DNA from: Phragmites australis
Taxonomy: Eukaryota > Streptophyta > Magnoliopsida > Poales > Poaceae
Length of the DNA stretch: 64,000 nt
Direction: 5' to 3'
NCBI RefSeq assembly: GCF_958298935.1
Contig: NC_084928.1
Location: forward strand, 24,723,501 to 24,787,500
Positions 12,276 through 24,948 of this stretch are shown here, piece after piece (position 1 is the first letter of the stretch; each line of letters starts with the position of its first letter). The translations under genes were made by a program, and so were the position numbers. The notes beneath the pieces were generated by a model. It was not told where the DNA came from and searched no databases. It was given only the letters and a program-made list of their open reading frames with translations.

Positions 12276-13510
12276 GTTACAAACAACATTGCACGTAGGG
12301 TGAAGTTCTCGCATTTGTACTCATTTCATACTTGTACGCCATCGTTCCACATTATAAGAAGATCTTCAACCAATGATTTGAGATACACATCGATATTATT
12401 GCCAGGTTAACTCAGCCCTTCGATCAGCAACAACACAACAAGGTACTTCCGCTTGATACACATATAAGTTGGAAGGTTGCATATACATAGAAGCATGGGC
12501 CAAGTGCTATGAATACTATTGATGTTGCCGAAAGGATTCATCCATATGTACTCAACCCGAGCCTTATAGTCCTCATGTCATGTGCGAATGTCCTCTTGTA
12601 TTTTATATTGATGTTTCTTCATTGCATGCCATCAACAAGGTGTCTGAGCATTTCGTCTGTCTTGCACTCTTCAGTGTGCCATCACATCAACTAGGTATGC
12701 CTTTTGTTCACAAACAATTGCTTCAAATAGGGGATTATAGGAAAATACCACACCACCTTAGCAGGAGTTGTTTTCTTCGTACGTTTCACCCCAAGTCATC
12801 ATCATTGTTGCACCACTTGTACCGTTCTGCTCTGCACACCATAAATCCATCTATGTTTGCAAAATCTTTGTGATACAGTATGAAGTCATTTGGATATGCT
12901 TGTATTTCATCTAATTTCAATCCCAACGGGAATAGCCTGGTATGTGGTTTCAAGCAACATGTTCCCCTCTGGTAGCAAATCACCCAATAATTGTAATAAC
13001 TCGTTGAAGCTCTTATATGACCAACCATTGCTAGCCTTCAATTGTAGTGGTGTTAGCACTGTATGTAGCTTTGTGTACTCGTCCTTACCATTTGGGAATA
13101 AGGGTGTTTTAGAGTCCTCTATCATACACTGGACCTTTTGATGTTGTCTCTCCCTGGTGAAGTCCTCCTCCCCATTATGCAACATTTAAGCTATGTCATC
13201 TTCATCGTCGTGAACCAAAGTATTTTTGAATGCCAGCATATCGTTGTCTTCATCAGCCATCATATCGTTGCCTCTGTCTTCTTCAATAGTGGGCTACCCT
13301 TCATGTTCAATCTTCTCATCTTCATCGTGTTTGGTCCAACAGGTACAATTAAACTTGAAACCCTTTCGAAGCAAGTGTGCACGAATCTGCTCTATGTGTG
13401 AAAACTGTTTCTCATTCTTGCAATCAGTGCATGGACAACATATATAGTCATAACGATTATTTGACTTGTATTCCACGACAACGCTAAAAAAAGCTTCCAT
13501 GCCGTTAAAA
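12276..13510 (-). pseudogene. CACTA (En/Spm) TNP2-like transposase fragment
   Basis: Read from 13510 downward, the minus strand gives in order: a transposase-associated zinc-binding domain (ICCPCTDCKNEKQFSHIEQI about 13440-13380, then HLLRKGF), a segment with LKASNGWSYKSFNELLQLLG (about 13050-12990), a QAYPNDFILYHKD motif near 12900, and VYLKSLVEDLLIMWNDGVQV near 12380. These match, in order, the N-terminal half of CACTA transposases, which cut at the CACTA termini and move the element. There are several frame changes and stops. The reading stops at the LTR junction in the middle of the conserved ENFTLRAMLFVTV segment, so the C-terminal half is lost. The gene is dead. Confidence 0.8.
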
Positions 13511-13685
13511 ATCTCTGGCTGCTACGGACAACACCATACATCTATATTCACTCCATATGCAATTTAATCAATTATTATAAATCCATTGAATTAATATGAA
13601 ATAACTATCAATTTAATTAATTATTATCAACAAAATTGAATATAATGCTAAATAATGATACATAAGTTCATACTTAGAATATGAA

Positions 13686-14013
13686 AACCTAAAATCGATT
13701 ACCTTAAATTCACTAAGTCAATTGGAGCTCTAGCTCCTTCAAAATTTATCATCATAGAACAAGCACCTATTTTCAAAATCTAGGGCAATCTGGCAAGTAA
13801 ATCTAAGTACCAATGAAATGTAGATGAACTTACTAACCCAGATAATGTACACCTAAAATTGATTATCTTAAATTTACTAAGTTAATTGGAGCTCTAACTC
13901 CATTAAAATTCATCATCATGGAACAAGCACCAATTTTAAAAATCTAGAGAAATCTAGCAAATAAATCTAAGTACAAATGAAATATAGATGTGCTTACTAA
14001 CCTTGGAGCACCT
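13686..14013. repeat. Two tandem copies of a ~164-bp unit
   Basis: A unit starting CCTAAAATYGATTAYCTTAA occurs at 13688 and again at 13852 (period about 164 bp). The second copy ends near 14013. The copies share 'ttggagctctarctcc' and 'atcatcatrgaacaagcacc'. They lie in the CACTA 5' region between transposase and terminus. Function unknown. Confidence 0.7.
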
Positions 14014-14434
14014 AAGTCATGTTGATTCCTCCAAATTTTGAAGCCTCATCGCGCAAAGTCACCACAAAGAGCCACCGCCGAACAGAACAAAGCTCCTCTA
14101 TTCTGCTTGGGCTTAGGGGCCACACAAGTGATTGTACAATATGGCACATCACTGCCGATTCTAGGAAGCAACCGATAGTGATAATTTTTTTATCACTACC
14201 GGTCCATGATACCAACTAGTAGTGATTCATCACTATCGGTTCTAGGAACCAACCGGCGATGATAGTGTTTATTATTGCCGGTTCTTAATGGCTCAATATA
14301 TGATCGGTTGTTGGAGCTTGTGAACTAGCAGTGATACCTTATCACTGACAATTATTTTCAAACTAGCAATGAAAAGGGGTGTGGATGACTCTTTTTATAG
14401 TAGTGATTCCTCTTGACTAATGTATATATGGCAC

Positions 14435-16914
14435 TGTTGAAGCAAGAGTTGTCTTGCCCCAGCAAGTACGGCGAGAGTTTTTTCTAAGGAGACTCAAGCT
14501 TGGAAACGAAGTTTAAGAGGAAGGAACACCATGAATGTATTGATGGTAGAAAAAATTGATCGCTCTGGGAGGAATATCACAACGTGACTTGGTGTGTTTT
14601 AACCTTTGTGTCTTTTTTGCTGTCTTGCCCGTCCCTTGCCCAGAGGACCATGGCCTCCTATTTATAGGGTCGTACGTAGCTTGGTGTACAAGTTATCATA
14701 ATGTACAAATATCTGGGATCTGATCGAATTACTGGGCCTTATCCCGGATAACTACTTTCTACCCGATCGGTGGAGATAAATATCCATCGTGGTAACTACC
14801 GTGGTGCCTGCCCCCTGGAGTGCGGCGAGCCGGTCACCGATTGCGGCCCGACGCCACACTATCAGGGATGTCAGGATAGCCTCCATCACACTAGGGTGTC
14901 AGAGCGACGTCCATTAGCATAGGCTTTTAATGCCGGTCACTTCCTTCCAGGCAAAGAACGACTGGTGCTCCCCTTCCGGCAGGTCTTTCCTAAGGCCTGC
15001 TGACTCACCTTGCTGCCTTCAGGAAGGCAGCCCAAGGCGAAGGCCTCGAGAGGCATGGGACTGGGAGGTGAAAGCTTTGGGAAGCAGGACTCCGGAAGGC
15101 CGGGGCTTCAGGAGGCCGAAGCTTCGGGGGACCAAGGCTTTGGGAGGTAAACCAAGCTGGCTGAGCCAAGGGAAGGCTTCATAGGTACGAAGGGGTCCAT
15201 GAAGGGATCTGATGACTTTGGAGATCGAGTCTTTAACTAAGGGTCCGGAGACCAAGGCTCCGGAGGGACCTGGATGGTAATCTTCAACTATTATCCTCAG
15301 GCTGGTTTATTTTTCCCCAACAGTACCCCCTCATTCTCGGGCCCGATATTTCGAAGGGGGGAGAGGATGCAGAGGAAAATTCAACCCCAGCCTGGTATAG
15401 CATCAAGGATGTCTGATGGCAATTCTCTATCCTTTAAGAAGTTTTTTCGATGGTGAGCCCAAGGCTGATGGCGTACTGGCGGTGACAATCTGCCCCGGAG
15501 CTTGTTGGAGCTATCATGCGCGGCATAGGGACCCCGGGTTAGAGGGACGTCGATGGATGTGGTGTACTTCCGGGGTCCATGTTGAGACCGATATATGTTA
15601 TCCGGATTCCTTCGGTATGGCTCTTCTTGCCCTTTGAGGTCGCTAGAGTAGAGGTTATGTGTGGGATTGTAGGATCCCACGCGTTTGCCTGGTGGGACAA
15701 GATGTGCTACTGTCGCATTCTGACTGGACAATGAGAGGGGTCGTTTAGGGTCTTGTGCCCACGCCCCTGTCACGCACCAAAAGGGGTTTGGGTTATTAAT
15801 TTGACAGGACATCCGTGCGAGAAAACGAGGCATTCGTCATGGAGCGCTGCCACGTATTGGAGGAAACCCGGATATGGCCACGCCCTCTGAGGTATTCAAT
15901 AGGGGACACGGCAGTGTTGGTTCCGCTTCATCTTCCGGACCTACGTTGTTGTGTGGCCCGGGTATAAAGCTGGGGTTACCCAGCTGGAGTCTCCACAGCC
16001 CCACGAGCGAGCAGTAAACCTTGACTTGAGTATGGCATCGTCTTCCTCCTTATCCTCTTCAGAGTTTTCAATGATCTCGACGGCTTCTTCGGGAGCCGAA
16101 CCGTTTCGATCGTCGACAGAGGCGCCGGTGGCCATGCCGATTCCATCTCTACAGGGGAGGCGGTTGCCTGCCGCTCCGGCCTGAACTTTGGCCAGGGAGG
16201 CCATCCCTGTCGAGATTATCGATATCTCCGATGACGATGAGGAGATCGACTGGGATCTCTTGCGGAGGGAGAGCGAGCAGGCGTTTGTGGAGCCGGCGTC
16301 AAAGGAGGAGTAGTCTAGGAAGGCAAGGGAGAAGGCCCCGCCGGTGACCTCCTCGGACTCCTTAGCGTTCTCTGACAGCTTGGGAGCCGGCTACTGTATC
16401 GGCTTCTACAGTGGCAGGCCGCAGATGAGGCGTATACGCCGTCCCATGTGTGGCCCCTGCTGGGACCCGTAGGTGGTGAAGGCGGACACCGAGATGGCGT
16501 ACTTGGTGATGCCATGATATATCCATATCTCATGGCTAAACTTAGTCACCTTGTACTCTTTCTCGTAATGTACATTACGATAGTTTAGTGTACAAATTAT
16601 CATAATGTACAAATTATCATAATGTACAAATATCTGGGATCTGACCAAATTACTGGGCCTTATCCCGGATAACTACTTTCTACCCGATCGGTGGAGATAA
16701 ATATCCACCGTGGTAACTATCGTGGTGCCTGCCTTCTGGAGTGCGGCGAGCCGGTCGCTGATTGCGGCCCGGCACAGCACTGTTAGGGGTGTCAGGATAG
16801 CCTCCATCACGTCAGGGTGTCAGAGCGGCGTCCATTGGCCTAGGCTTTTAATGCTGGTCACTTCCTTGCAAGCAAAGCACGATCGGTGCTCCCTTTTCGA
16901 CAGATCTTTCCTAA
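14435..16914 (+). mobile_element. Degenerate, probably non-autonomous LTR-like repeat
   Basis: A block of about 325 bp at 14671-14994 is repeated directly at 16581-16914; both hold 'tatctgggatctga', 'ccttatcccggataac' and 'gagtgcggcgagccggtc'. The first copy lies in a TG...CA segment (TGTTGAAGCAAG at 14435 to CCCCAACA at 15322) that could be an LTR. The internal part holds a broken acidic reading frame (16031-16517). I found no target-site duplication, primer site or pol, so 'LTR element' is a guess from the direct repeats. A G-rich run of GGCTTCGGGAGG-like units lies at about 15045-15180. Confidence 0.35.
16031..16517 (+). pseudogene. Broken acidic/serine-rich hypothetical ORF
   Basis: The frame opens with ATG at 16031 (MASSSSLSSSEFSMIST) and, after a stop near 16182, continues in the same frame as an acidic stretch (EIIDISDDDEEIDWDLL) with more stops downstream. 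Base composition is GC-rich and codon-like, unlike the flanks. I do not recognise a domain. It sits between the two ~325-bp direct repeats, so it is probably the coding remnant of that element. Confidence 0.35.
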
Positions 16915-18712
16915 TGTTTTATCATTAGTAACGTAATAAAAGTGATAGATGCCGTAACCGTTATTAATGGCGGTTATCATCTGTCACTAATATGTTGTTC
17001 TGACGTAGTTTCAGTGTCTATACTAAAAATGCAGTTAATTAATCCCGGATAACGGGGACCCTTTACTCTGAAAAAATCAGTCCCAGATAACGGGTGGAAA
17101 TGGCGTTTCACGAATCCAACTATATATATAGATAGAATGAAATATTATTAGGGAAACGTTTCTAATTGAAGCGCAGTATCATGATACTCTTGGAAATAGT
17201 ATTTCCTAATCTTTTTCCCTCTTTTAAAAACGCTAGTCGTCTTCTTCCTTTCTTCGTACACGTATGGATGTTCATGCGTGGATCCCATCATGCACCGATG
17301 GAAAAGGCCGGGATAGCTCGGGCATGCCAGAAGCTGAATGGGCCATGCATTCGCAAGCACCGGAGAAGACACATCATTATGGCCTCACATTTAATTAGGC
17401 CCGTGTGGGCCCCGAAAGCCAACGGAAGAGGAGAGTCGTCCATACATATGCATATATATAGGCTTATATGCTTCCATTTGCTAATATTGTTCTGTTACTT
17501 TCGATCCTTTTGAGTTTTGAATCTTTGCTATAGATCATTGATCTAGTCTAGCAAAAGGAGGGTCATTTGCCAACAGGGAAGTGTTTTCTATCAATACTGG
17601 AGTACTTTTAACTTGTTTAAAAAGAAGTGTATGGAGAAGTAACCTAGTCAAACTTGACATTATATTTCATAACAGTGAGATATACATTTTGCTAGAGTAC
17701 ATTGTACGTTCATTCTACTCAAAATATGAACTTAGCTACTTTCATATTCTTGCATAAAAATTATATCATATTATCACAGGAATCACATTTTCATTATGTA
17801 TCCTAAATTTGTCCACAATAAGCTAATTAATACCATATTTTACGCAGTTCAATATAACTCAAATAAGATATAAAGTGTATACAACGGAAGCCCGCACAAA
17901 TTATTTTTAAAAAGGAAAAATAACTTATGTTAACCAGAAATTTAGTAGAAACTTGATTGAAAATGGTCTGGACGTTAAATCGACACAGAAAAAACCTGAA
18001 AGATTTCTAGATGTACTAGATTTATCTACCGTTGTATGGAGACTTTCAAGTTTCAATTCTGTGGAACTTAAAATATTAATGAGCACTACATATAACACTC
18101 CTGCTGACTATATCAACACGTCTCTTTTATATTTTGTCAAATTCGAAAAAGTTTCAAGTTTCCGCTGAATTTAATGGTTTCCACTAGGGTAATGAATTAA
18201 TGGACCTAGCTAGGCCTTGAGCAAATAATCCACTACTAAATTGTAACTATATATAAAAGGATAGCCAACGAGATATAATTGGTTCTTGTTAATAATACGC
18301 TACGAACATGTACTCTGTAACAGTACTGCGTGCTGCCGCTCTGATCGATCCATGCATCTGGCTCGATGAGCTTCTGGCACGAGAAATTGAAGTCCTGACA
18401 TGTGCATATATAATTAATTGCTGTCCTGCACAACTGCAATTCTGTTTTGCGACCGGCATGAATACAGGAGGCTTCGTTATCGTCTTAGCTGTTGTTTTCT
18501 TCTCCGTCTGATATACTATCAAAGATCAGTGACAGTAGTATTTACTGTGCTAGCTGTGTCTGTACATTCATAATATTTTAGTACATCATTACATCATCTC
18601 ATACATGCAAACTGTGTAAGGCTGCAAGTGCTCTCTCTCCTTCCTCAGTTCTCACGTACCCCTCTCTGTCGGTCAGTGATCATGTGAAGTGATTCGTACA
18701 GGCACGACATAA
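16915..18712. other. Anonymous AT-rich intergenic DNA
   Basis: No conserved protein, terminal repeat or RNA gene was recognised. The left edge (about 16925-17010) holds 'gtaaccgttattaatggcggtt'-type inverted repeats and a 'tgacgtagtttcagtg' end that resemble a CACTA subterminal region, but no complete element could be bounded. Confidence 0.4.
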
Positions 18713-18874
18713 GTTAAGGAGATGCATATCATGCGTAACAGGAAATGATAAGCTAAGCTTTGCATGCATTTCTGGTACGTAGTTGATGCGAGAGTTAAGG
18801 AGATGCATATCATGCGTAACAGGAAATGATAAGCTAAGCTTTGCGTGCATTTCTGGTACGTAGTTGATGTGGGA
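18713..18874. repeat. Perfect-period 81-bp tandem duplication
   Basis: Two head-to-tail copies, 18713-18793 and 18794-18874, starting GTTAAGGAGATGCATATCAT. They differ at only a few positions (for example TTTGCATGC versus TTTGCGTGC). The high identity points to a recent slippage or unequal-exchange event. Confidence 0.9.
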
Positions 18875-19144
18875 GTAAATATTGAGGCACGGATCGGATG
18901 AGAGAAAAAGAAATGATGACTGATATGATCATTTATTAATACAGGGCGAGTTGCGGTTGGTATTTACCTCAACGGGGTACATGGATCCATCATATTTATT
19001 TGTTTGTTCAATATGTCATGGCTTCTTCGTGTATAGTAAGGTATGTCCATATATAGCACCAGTACCTTTTTAAGGTGCAACATACTATTCCTCTTTGCTG
19101 AAGCAAGGATGAAAACACACAAACAATTTGTTAAAGCATACTAC

Positions 19145-19443
19145 GGGTCTGTTTGTTTGAGCTTTTGCTTTTGGTTTTTTTGAAAAGTTGTGCTTTTAGC
19201 TGTTTTAAAAATTCATTTTTGGATTTTAGCTGTTGACTTCTATAATAATTTTTTGGCTTCTCAGCACCTAACTTCTCAGAAAAACTACTCTCAGTTAGCT
19301 TCTCAGCTTTTAATTTATTTCCTCAGAAATAGGCTTCTGACTTCTTCAGAAATCATTTTTTAGTAAACCTGATTATTTAAGCTTCTAGCTTCTAGGCTTC
19401 TAACAGAAGCATAAACTAGAAGCAAATTGAAACAAACAGGCCC
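19145..19443. mobile_element. MITE, ~300 bp, GGG(T/C)CTGTTTGTTT ends
   Basis: The left end GGGTCTGTTTGTTTGAGC and right end GAAACAAACAGGCCC form a terminal inverted repeat of about 14 bp. TAC flanks both sides (19142-19144 and 19444-19446), possibly a 3-bp TSD. The body is made of repeated AGCTTCT and TTCTCAG motifs in both orientations, a pattern common in grass MITEs. No coding capacity. Superfamily uncertain (PIF/Harbinger- or hAT-like). Confidence 0.75.
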
Positions 19444-19671
19444 TACATATGTGTGGCTAGTCTAGAGTGTTGTCAAGCACATAAGCTAGCTTTAGCAGAT
19501 TTTGGTCACTACCCGGTGTCTCCGCGTTACCCTCGCTGCATTTGAGCGTGTGTGTTGCCATCTCAGCGACATGCTGCAAGGGATTGAAACAGCTCGGCAT
19601 ACTCATTGCTGTAGCCCAGGCTGCTCAACCGCTAGTCTTGTTCCCATCTCAGCGACACAGTATGCCAGATT

Positions 19672-21707
19672 GAGAGGAACTCTATCCTAAATAGAGGTTC
19701 TCTCAAGGATAAGGGGAAAACCCCATTTGAAGAATGGGAAGGGAGAAAGCCATCATTTTCTTATTTGCGCACTTGGGGATGCTTGGCGAAATTCAATGTA
19801 CCAATAATTAAAAAGCGCAAACTCGTACCTAAATCAGTGGATTGTATCTTTCTAGGATATGCTCATGAGAGCATTGCTTATAGGTTTTTTGTGGTTAAAT
19901 CTGAGGAACCTGACGCGCATGTCGATACAATGATGGAGTTTCGTGATGCAATATTTTTTTGAGCACATATTTTATATGAAAGATTTACATAGCATGTCTA
20001 GACTATCTTCTAAGATAATTTCTGAACCTATTCCACCTCTTGAGTTTATTGAATAAACACGTGAGCAAGATCCTGAGGAGGATGATAGTGATGCTCCTAG
20101 GAAGAGTAAGATATAAAGGACTGCAAAGTCTTTTGGTGATGATTTTAGTGTGTACCTTATAGATGACACTCCCAAGTCTATTTCAGAAGCGTTTGCATCT
20201 TCAGATGCAGACTACTGGAAGGAGGCTGTTTAGAGAGAAATGGATTTCATCCTCACAAATGGGACTTGAGTGGTCACAGAACGACCATATGGTTGCAAAC
20301 CTGTGGGTTGCAAGTAGGTATTTAAGAAGAAGCTTAGGTCCGATGGTACTATTGAAAAGTACAAGGCTCGGCTTGTTGCCAAGGGTTATATCCAAAATGA
20401 AGGTGAATATTTCTTTGACACTTACTCACCTGTTGTGAAATTGACTACTATCCGAGTGCTAGTTTCCTTGGTTGCCTCATATGGTCTTATCGTTCATTAG
20501 ATGGACATTAAGACAACTTTTCTTAATGGAGAGTTGGACGAGGAAATTTATATGGAACAACCTGATGGGTTTGTAGTAAAAGGTAAAGAAGGAATGGTGT
20601 GTAAGTTGTTGAAGTCCTTGTATGGCCTTAAACAAGCTCCTAAATAATAGCATGAGAAGTTCGACAGAACTTTAACATCTGAAGGCTTTTCGGTCAATGA
20701 GGCAGATAAATGTGTATACTATCGCCATGGTGGGGGTGAAGGAGTTATATTGTACTTGTATGTTGATGACATACTAATATTTGGGACAAACCTTGACGTG
20801 GTTAATGAGATCAAGTCTTTCTTATCTCAAAGCTTTGATATGAAAGATCTGGATGACGCTGATGTAATCTTAAACATCAAGTTAACCAAAGGAGAGAATG
20901 TGATTACTCTTACATAATATCATTATGTGGGAAGTTCTTGAGCCGCTATGGCTACCAGGACAGCAAGCCTTCTCCAACACCTTATGATCCCATTGTGATA
21001 CTTCGAAAGAATAAGAAAAGTAGCAGAAAACAACTGACATAGTCTCAGATTATTGGATCACTCATGTACCTAGCTGGTGCTACAAGGCCTGACATCTCAT
21101 TTGCTATGAGCAAATTGAGTCTCTTTACTTCTAACCCGGGTGATGAACATTAGCGTGCGCTTGAGCAAGTTATGCGTTATTTGCTTGGTACTATGAGTTA
21201 TGGTGTTCACTATTCCAGATACCCATCGGTACTAGAGGGTTATAGTGATTCAAACTGGATATCTGATGCTGATGAGATTTACGCCACAAGTGAATATGTA
21301 TTCATTCTAGGTGGTGCTGCTGTGTCATAGAGGTCTTGCAAACAGAACATCTTGATGAGGTTAACTATGGAACCAGAACTCACTGCATTAGACACAGCCA
21401 CTTTTGAGGCATAATGGCCGCGTGAGTTGTTGATGGACTTACATATAGTTGACAAACCAGTACCGGCTATCCTTAAAAACTATGATAATCAGACGGTTAT
21501 TATCAAAGTAAACAGTTCTAAGGATAATGGCAGTCCTCAAGGCACGTAAAGAGACGATTGGAGTCTCTCAGAAAATTAAGAAACTCTGGAGTGATAAGCT
21601 TGGATTATATCCAAACAACTAAGAACCTAGCAGATCCCTTTACAAAGGGACTATCACAGAGTGTGATAGATAATGCATCGAAGGAGATGGGTATGAGACC
21701 CATATGA
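19672..21707 (+). pseudogene. Copia pol fragment (integrase end, RT, RNase H)
   Basis: The plus strand reads, with several stops and frame shifts, the C-terminal end of integrase (LRTWGCLAKFNVPIIKKRKL near 19767, then CIFLGYA), then RT ([20 protein letters not shown] near 20500; SLYGLKQAP near 20620; catalytic YVDD at 20759-20770), then RNase H (GYSDSNWISDAD near 21240) and the usual Copia tail ending ASKEMGMRPI at 21707. Order IN-RT-RH is diagnostic of Ty1/Copia. Gag, protease and most of integrase are absent. The closest recognisable type is a Tork/Ale-like grass Copia, but the lineage is not certain. Not functional. Confidence 0.85.
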
Positions 21708-22262
21708 GTTAAACCATAGTGGTAACTCAACCTATGTGATCGAAAATACCATGAATTAGGACCTAGGAAGAACAAGCTATTAGTCTAACTGGAGTAGAGT
21801 ACCTTTATTATTTGACCCACACGAGTGAAGATGCAATACTCTAAGAGATCCGTAAGGCAGGTTGGCTATTGCCTTAATATGTTCTGTTGGCTTTAAGTAG
21901 CGAAGATGCTGACCTACAGGGCAATCTTGAAAGAACACACCTATATGAGTCTGACTATTGATCGCAGTCTATGAGCTTTGGGTGATCTCTAGTAAATTCA
22001 TAAAGAGAGAATGGAGTATGACTTATATGCTCCACCTACGGGGTAGCCTACTTGCAGCCAAGTATCAGTTATGACTTTAAGTAAAACTTGTCTGCACAAA
22101 ACTTGCAATTCAACGCATAGTCTATTGTTCAAGTTGTGAATGAGTGTAGCTTCATGCTCTAGATGGATGTTCAACTTAACAGTCTCCACTAAAACACTGT
22201 TATATCAAACAACAGTGGGAAACTGACAATTCTATATGGGACTTTGAGATCTGGTGGACGAT

Positions 22263-22820
22263 TATTAGAATTATTGGGGCCGGCCATGTAATAATTCCAA
22301 TAAATCTCAAAGGCCCATATTTTGGAGATGCGGCTCATGTTGAGGCCCACCCTCTAATTATACCATATTGCTAATGGAGGTAGAGGTTGGGTTTTTTTTA
22401 TATATATATATGCAAGGACCCCCACCTCATTGAGTACACGTACAACATAGACTATTAATTGAGAGTAGCCCAAAAATTAGGAACGCTTTCATTACGTGAG
22501 TCTACATAAGAATTAGAGCTTTGCCTCTTTCTCTCTCGATAGTGTTGCCGCTGTAGTCTATTCTATCCCGGTTTCGGCGTGCACCAGCGAAGGGGAGAGC
22601 AGGTCTCCGAAACCCTCACTCTTGAGATCTTGTACTAGGAGAGGGCGAATAAGGTTTTTGAGAAGTTCTTCACGTGACTGCTCAAGTTCTTCACCATGAC
22701 TCATCTTCCTAGTTGCTTGGGCACTGCCTGCTATCATAGTCAACGTGGAGATCATCATTAGCAGGATCGATCGTGCCGTCAACACAGTGCAACTAGCATC
22801 TTTAGCAACCTCCACAATGC
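22263..22820 (+). repeat. Putative 3' LTR of the Copia fragment
   Basis: About 550 bp after the pol stop, a segment starts TATTAGAATTATTGGGGCC (LTR start with TG mutated to TA), which is typical of this Copia group. It runs through a pyrimidine-rich region with 'ctctttctctctcgatag' to GTGCACCAGCGAAGGGGAGA, a typical R/U5 end sequence. The 3' boundary could not be fixed and no 5' LTR is present. The minus-strand ORF here is a shadow. Confidence 0.5.
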
Positions 22821-24191
22821 AGGATCAGTATGTAAAAACCATGTTACTTATACTTTATCCCCTATGATTCTTAATTTTGAGTATAGTAGATCTTGTCATA
22901 TGTTGTGCTTTCGTATATATGTCTAGATTATGCTCTGATGATATGATCATATCAGTTTATCAGTTTCTACTCGTGAGTTATTTATAGATTAAATTAAACC
23001 TAAATGTGTCTTATTTTCCAACAGAATATACAATGTAGTGGTCCAAACAACGTAATTAAAAAGCAATAAGACACGCACCAGTGGCTAGGTCACAACTTTA
23101 TATATTTATCAACTTTGATGCATACATATGCCTTGGCTGTATCTTGCTAGAATCTTGCAGTTTATTACGTGGGCAGCTTTCGCTTTGAACAACAAGAATA
23201 TCACCTAGAATAATTCATGAGCAATTAAGTACTAGCTAACATTAGTGGCTCAACATGTTGGAGGTCTTTTAGTGGCACAGCAAAAGGAATGATCTATATA
23301 CTATGGTGAAAACTGCACATTATATAGAAACTAGGCTCTGAGCCTTAAATGAAAATTTACTCATGTCAGTTTTGCTGCTGCATGGCATGGCAGTCTGGAA
23401 ATATTTAAATTGATCATACATCAAAATGTACGTAGGACAGGAAATTAATGGAATTAATAATCCAAGGCGAGACATAAATCATGAGATGCTTGCTGCCAAT
23501 CTGAAGTCGTATATTTCCTGATATATATAGGACCAATGCAAGCATGCCTCCATATCATCGTGATCATCACTTGCATGCGGTATTAATGGCCAACAAGTAC
23601 ATTTAATGTTGAAGCGATTGCATGCATTCAGAAGCATGCATGTGTTGTGCGTGAAAGCGCTGGCACCAACGTACTCAAGGCCCTATATATTGCCTCATTT
23701 GAAACAGACGCTATATATTGCCTCTAGTCGAAACCCTTAATGTCCTGCTGCGGTCTTTTTTTTAAAAGCAAGGCCCTTCAGCTTTCGTAAAATCAACCCG
23801 CGCGGTCCATCACCACCTGCGAGGAACATTAATCGCGATCTATTTTTTTCACAAAACCCCTAAAAATTATGCTTACATTTAATTTACATGAGCCAACGCC
23901 TTGAGCTCAAGTCCTTCTAGGGATCGAACACAAGCAGTAGACAAAACCAGATTAACACACAAAACCTCATGTCACGACTTGTTTGCAGTAAATTGTAGGG
24001 TTTTTTTAGTAATATGTATGGAATAAAAAAATGAAATAACGTATATCAAGATATATGAGTTCTCCTTTATGATCCAGAAGGCCTTAAGAATAATGTCTCT
24101 GCAGAATATCTGCTAGGGTGTGACTTGGATAGTGAAGTTCTGACATTACTAATGTCTTTGCTATCATGCACATTAATTAAGCTCTCACATA
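22821..24191. other. Anonymous intergenic DNA
   Basis: AT-rich with many GCATGC (RY-type) motifs near 23540-23645. No gene, TIR or LTR was recognised. Confidence 0.4.
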
Positions 24192-24448
24192 CCCCCTCCG
24201 GTTATGAATACATGTCATTTTGGAAAAATGCTCACTCAAACTTTTTAAATTTTGAGTAACAATAGATTTCAAAATATTTAGTTTGAAAACCTTAAAATCA
24301 TATATGTACATTTGTTTAAAAAATACTTTCATAACATCACAAATTCAATAAATTTTATAAATATATTCTAATAGAAAATAACGAACAAAACTATTCATGG
24401 GAAACCGTGTCTTATCCAAAAATGACATATATTTATGATTGGAGGGAG
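24192..24448. mobile_element. Stowaway-like MITE with TA TSD
   Basis: The ends are CCCCCTCCGGTTATGAATAC and ATTTATGATTGGAGGGAG, forming a terminal inverted repeat, with TA on both sides (24190-24191, 24449-24450). At 257 bp, with a CTCCCTCCG-type end, it fits Tc1/mariner Stowaway MITEs of grasses. AT-rich and non-coding. Confidence 0.85.
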
Positions 24449-24948
24449 TAGATTTTTGCTAACTTGCATTGGTGTAATAAGATTGAATAGGAGAGAGAAG
24501 AAAATAATATCCTACATAAGACATCGCTTAGGCACAATATTCAAGACTAGAAAACCGTATAAAGTGCACTAGGTTGTATAGCATGAAATATTTCATCAAA
24601 ACATGAAATAATTAATTGCCTTAAAACAACTCCAAATATACTTATATATTGTAGGGATTGCATGCTTCTACAGCTAATTTATTGCTCTTAACCTGACGTG
24701 GTAATCTAAAAATTAGCAATATGATATAGTAAACTGGTAGTCTTAATAAAAGGAAAAAAGGAAAACAGTTAACTTGAGATGTGATGACATGACTGTCCTG
24801 GCTATATAGCCTGTCGGAAACGAAAAGATGTACTCGAGCAGCCCGCAATTTAAGCTACACGTACTATCCTCTCAGGCAAGCAGGCCGTGACTTTTGTTAA
24901 CTGAAACGACTAGTATATACGGACGGTAAGTCCCCGTGCATGGTACGG
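24449..24948. other. Anonymous intergenic DNA
   Basis: AT-rich spacer between a Stowaway MITE and a CACTA element. No gene or repeat structure was recognised. Confidence 0.4.

Larger units (their letters stand above)
12276..14405 (-). mobile_element. 5'-terminal part of a CACTA transposon
   Basis: The right edge (14391-14405) is CTTTTTATAGTAGTG, the inverse of a CACTACTATAAAAAG terminus. Next to it (about 14150-14390) are many subterminal copies of 'atcactaccggtt'-type repeats in both orientations, typical of transposase-binding subterminal arrays. The transposase fragment lies further in, on the minus strand, which agrees with this being the 5' end. The 3' end is missing because an LTR element adjoins at 12275. 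Confidence 0.7.

Noticed and set aside
15381..15833. Minus-strand ORF of 150 codons
   Set aside because: Pro/Arg/Ser-rich with no family match that I recognise, in a repeat; not convincing as a gene.
18236..18522. Small ORFs on both strands in unique-looking DNA
   Set aside because: No domain, no splice context and short; most likely chance.
22558..22815. Minus-strand ORF with a hydrophobic stretch (possible small secreted protein)
   Set aside because: It is antisense to the typical U5/leader part of a Copia LTR.
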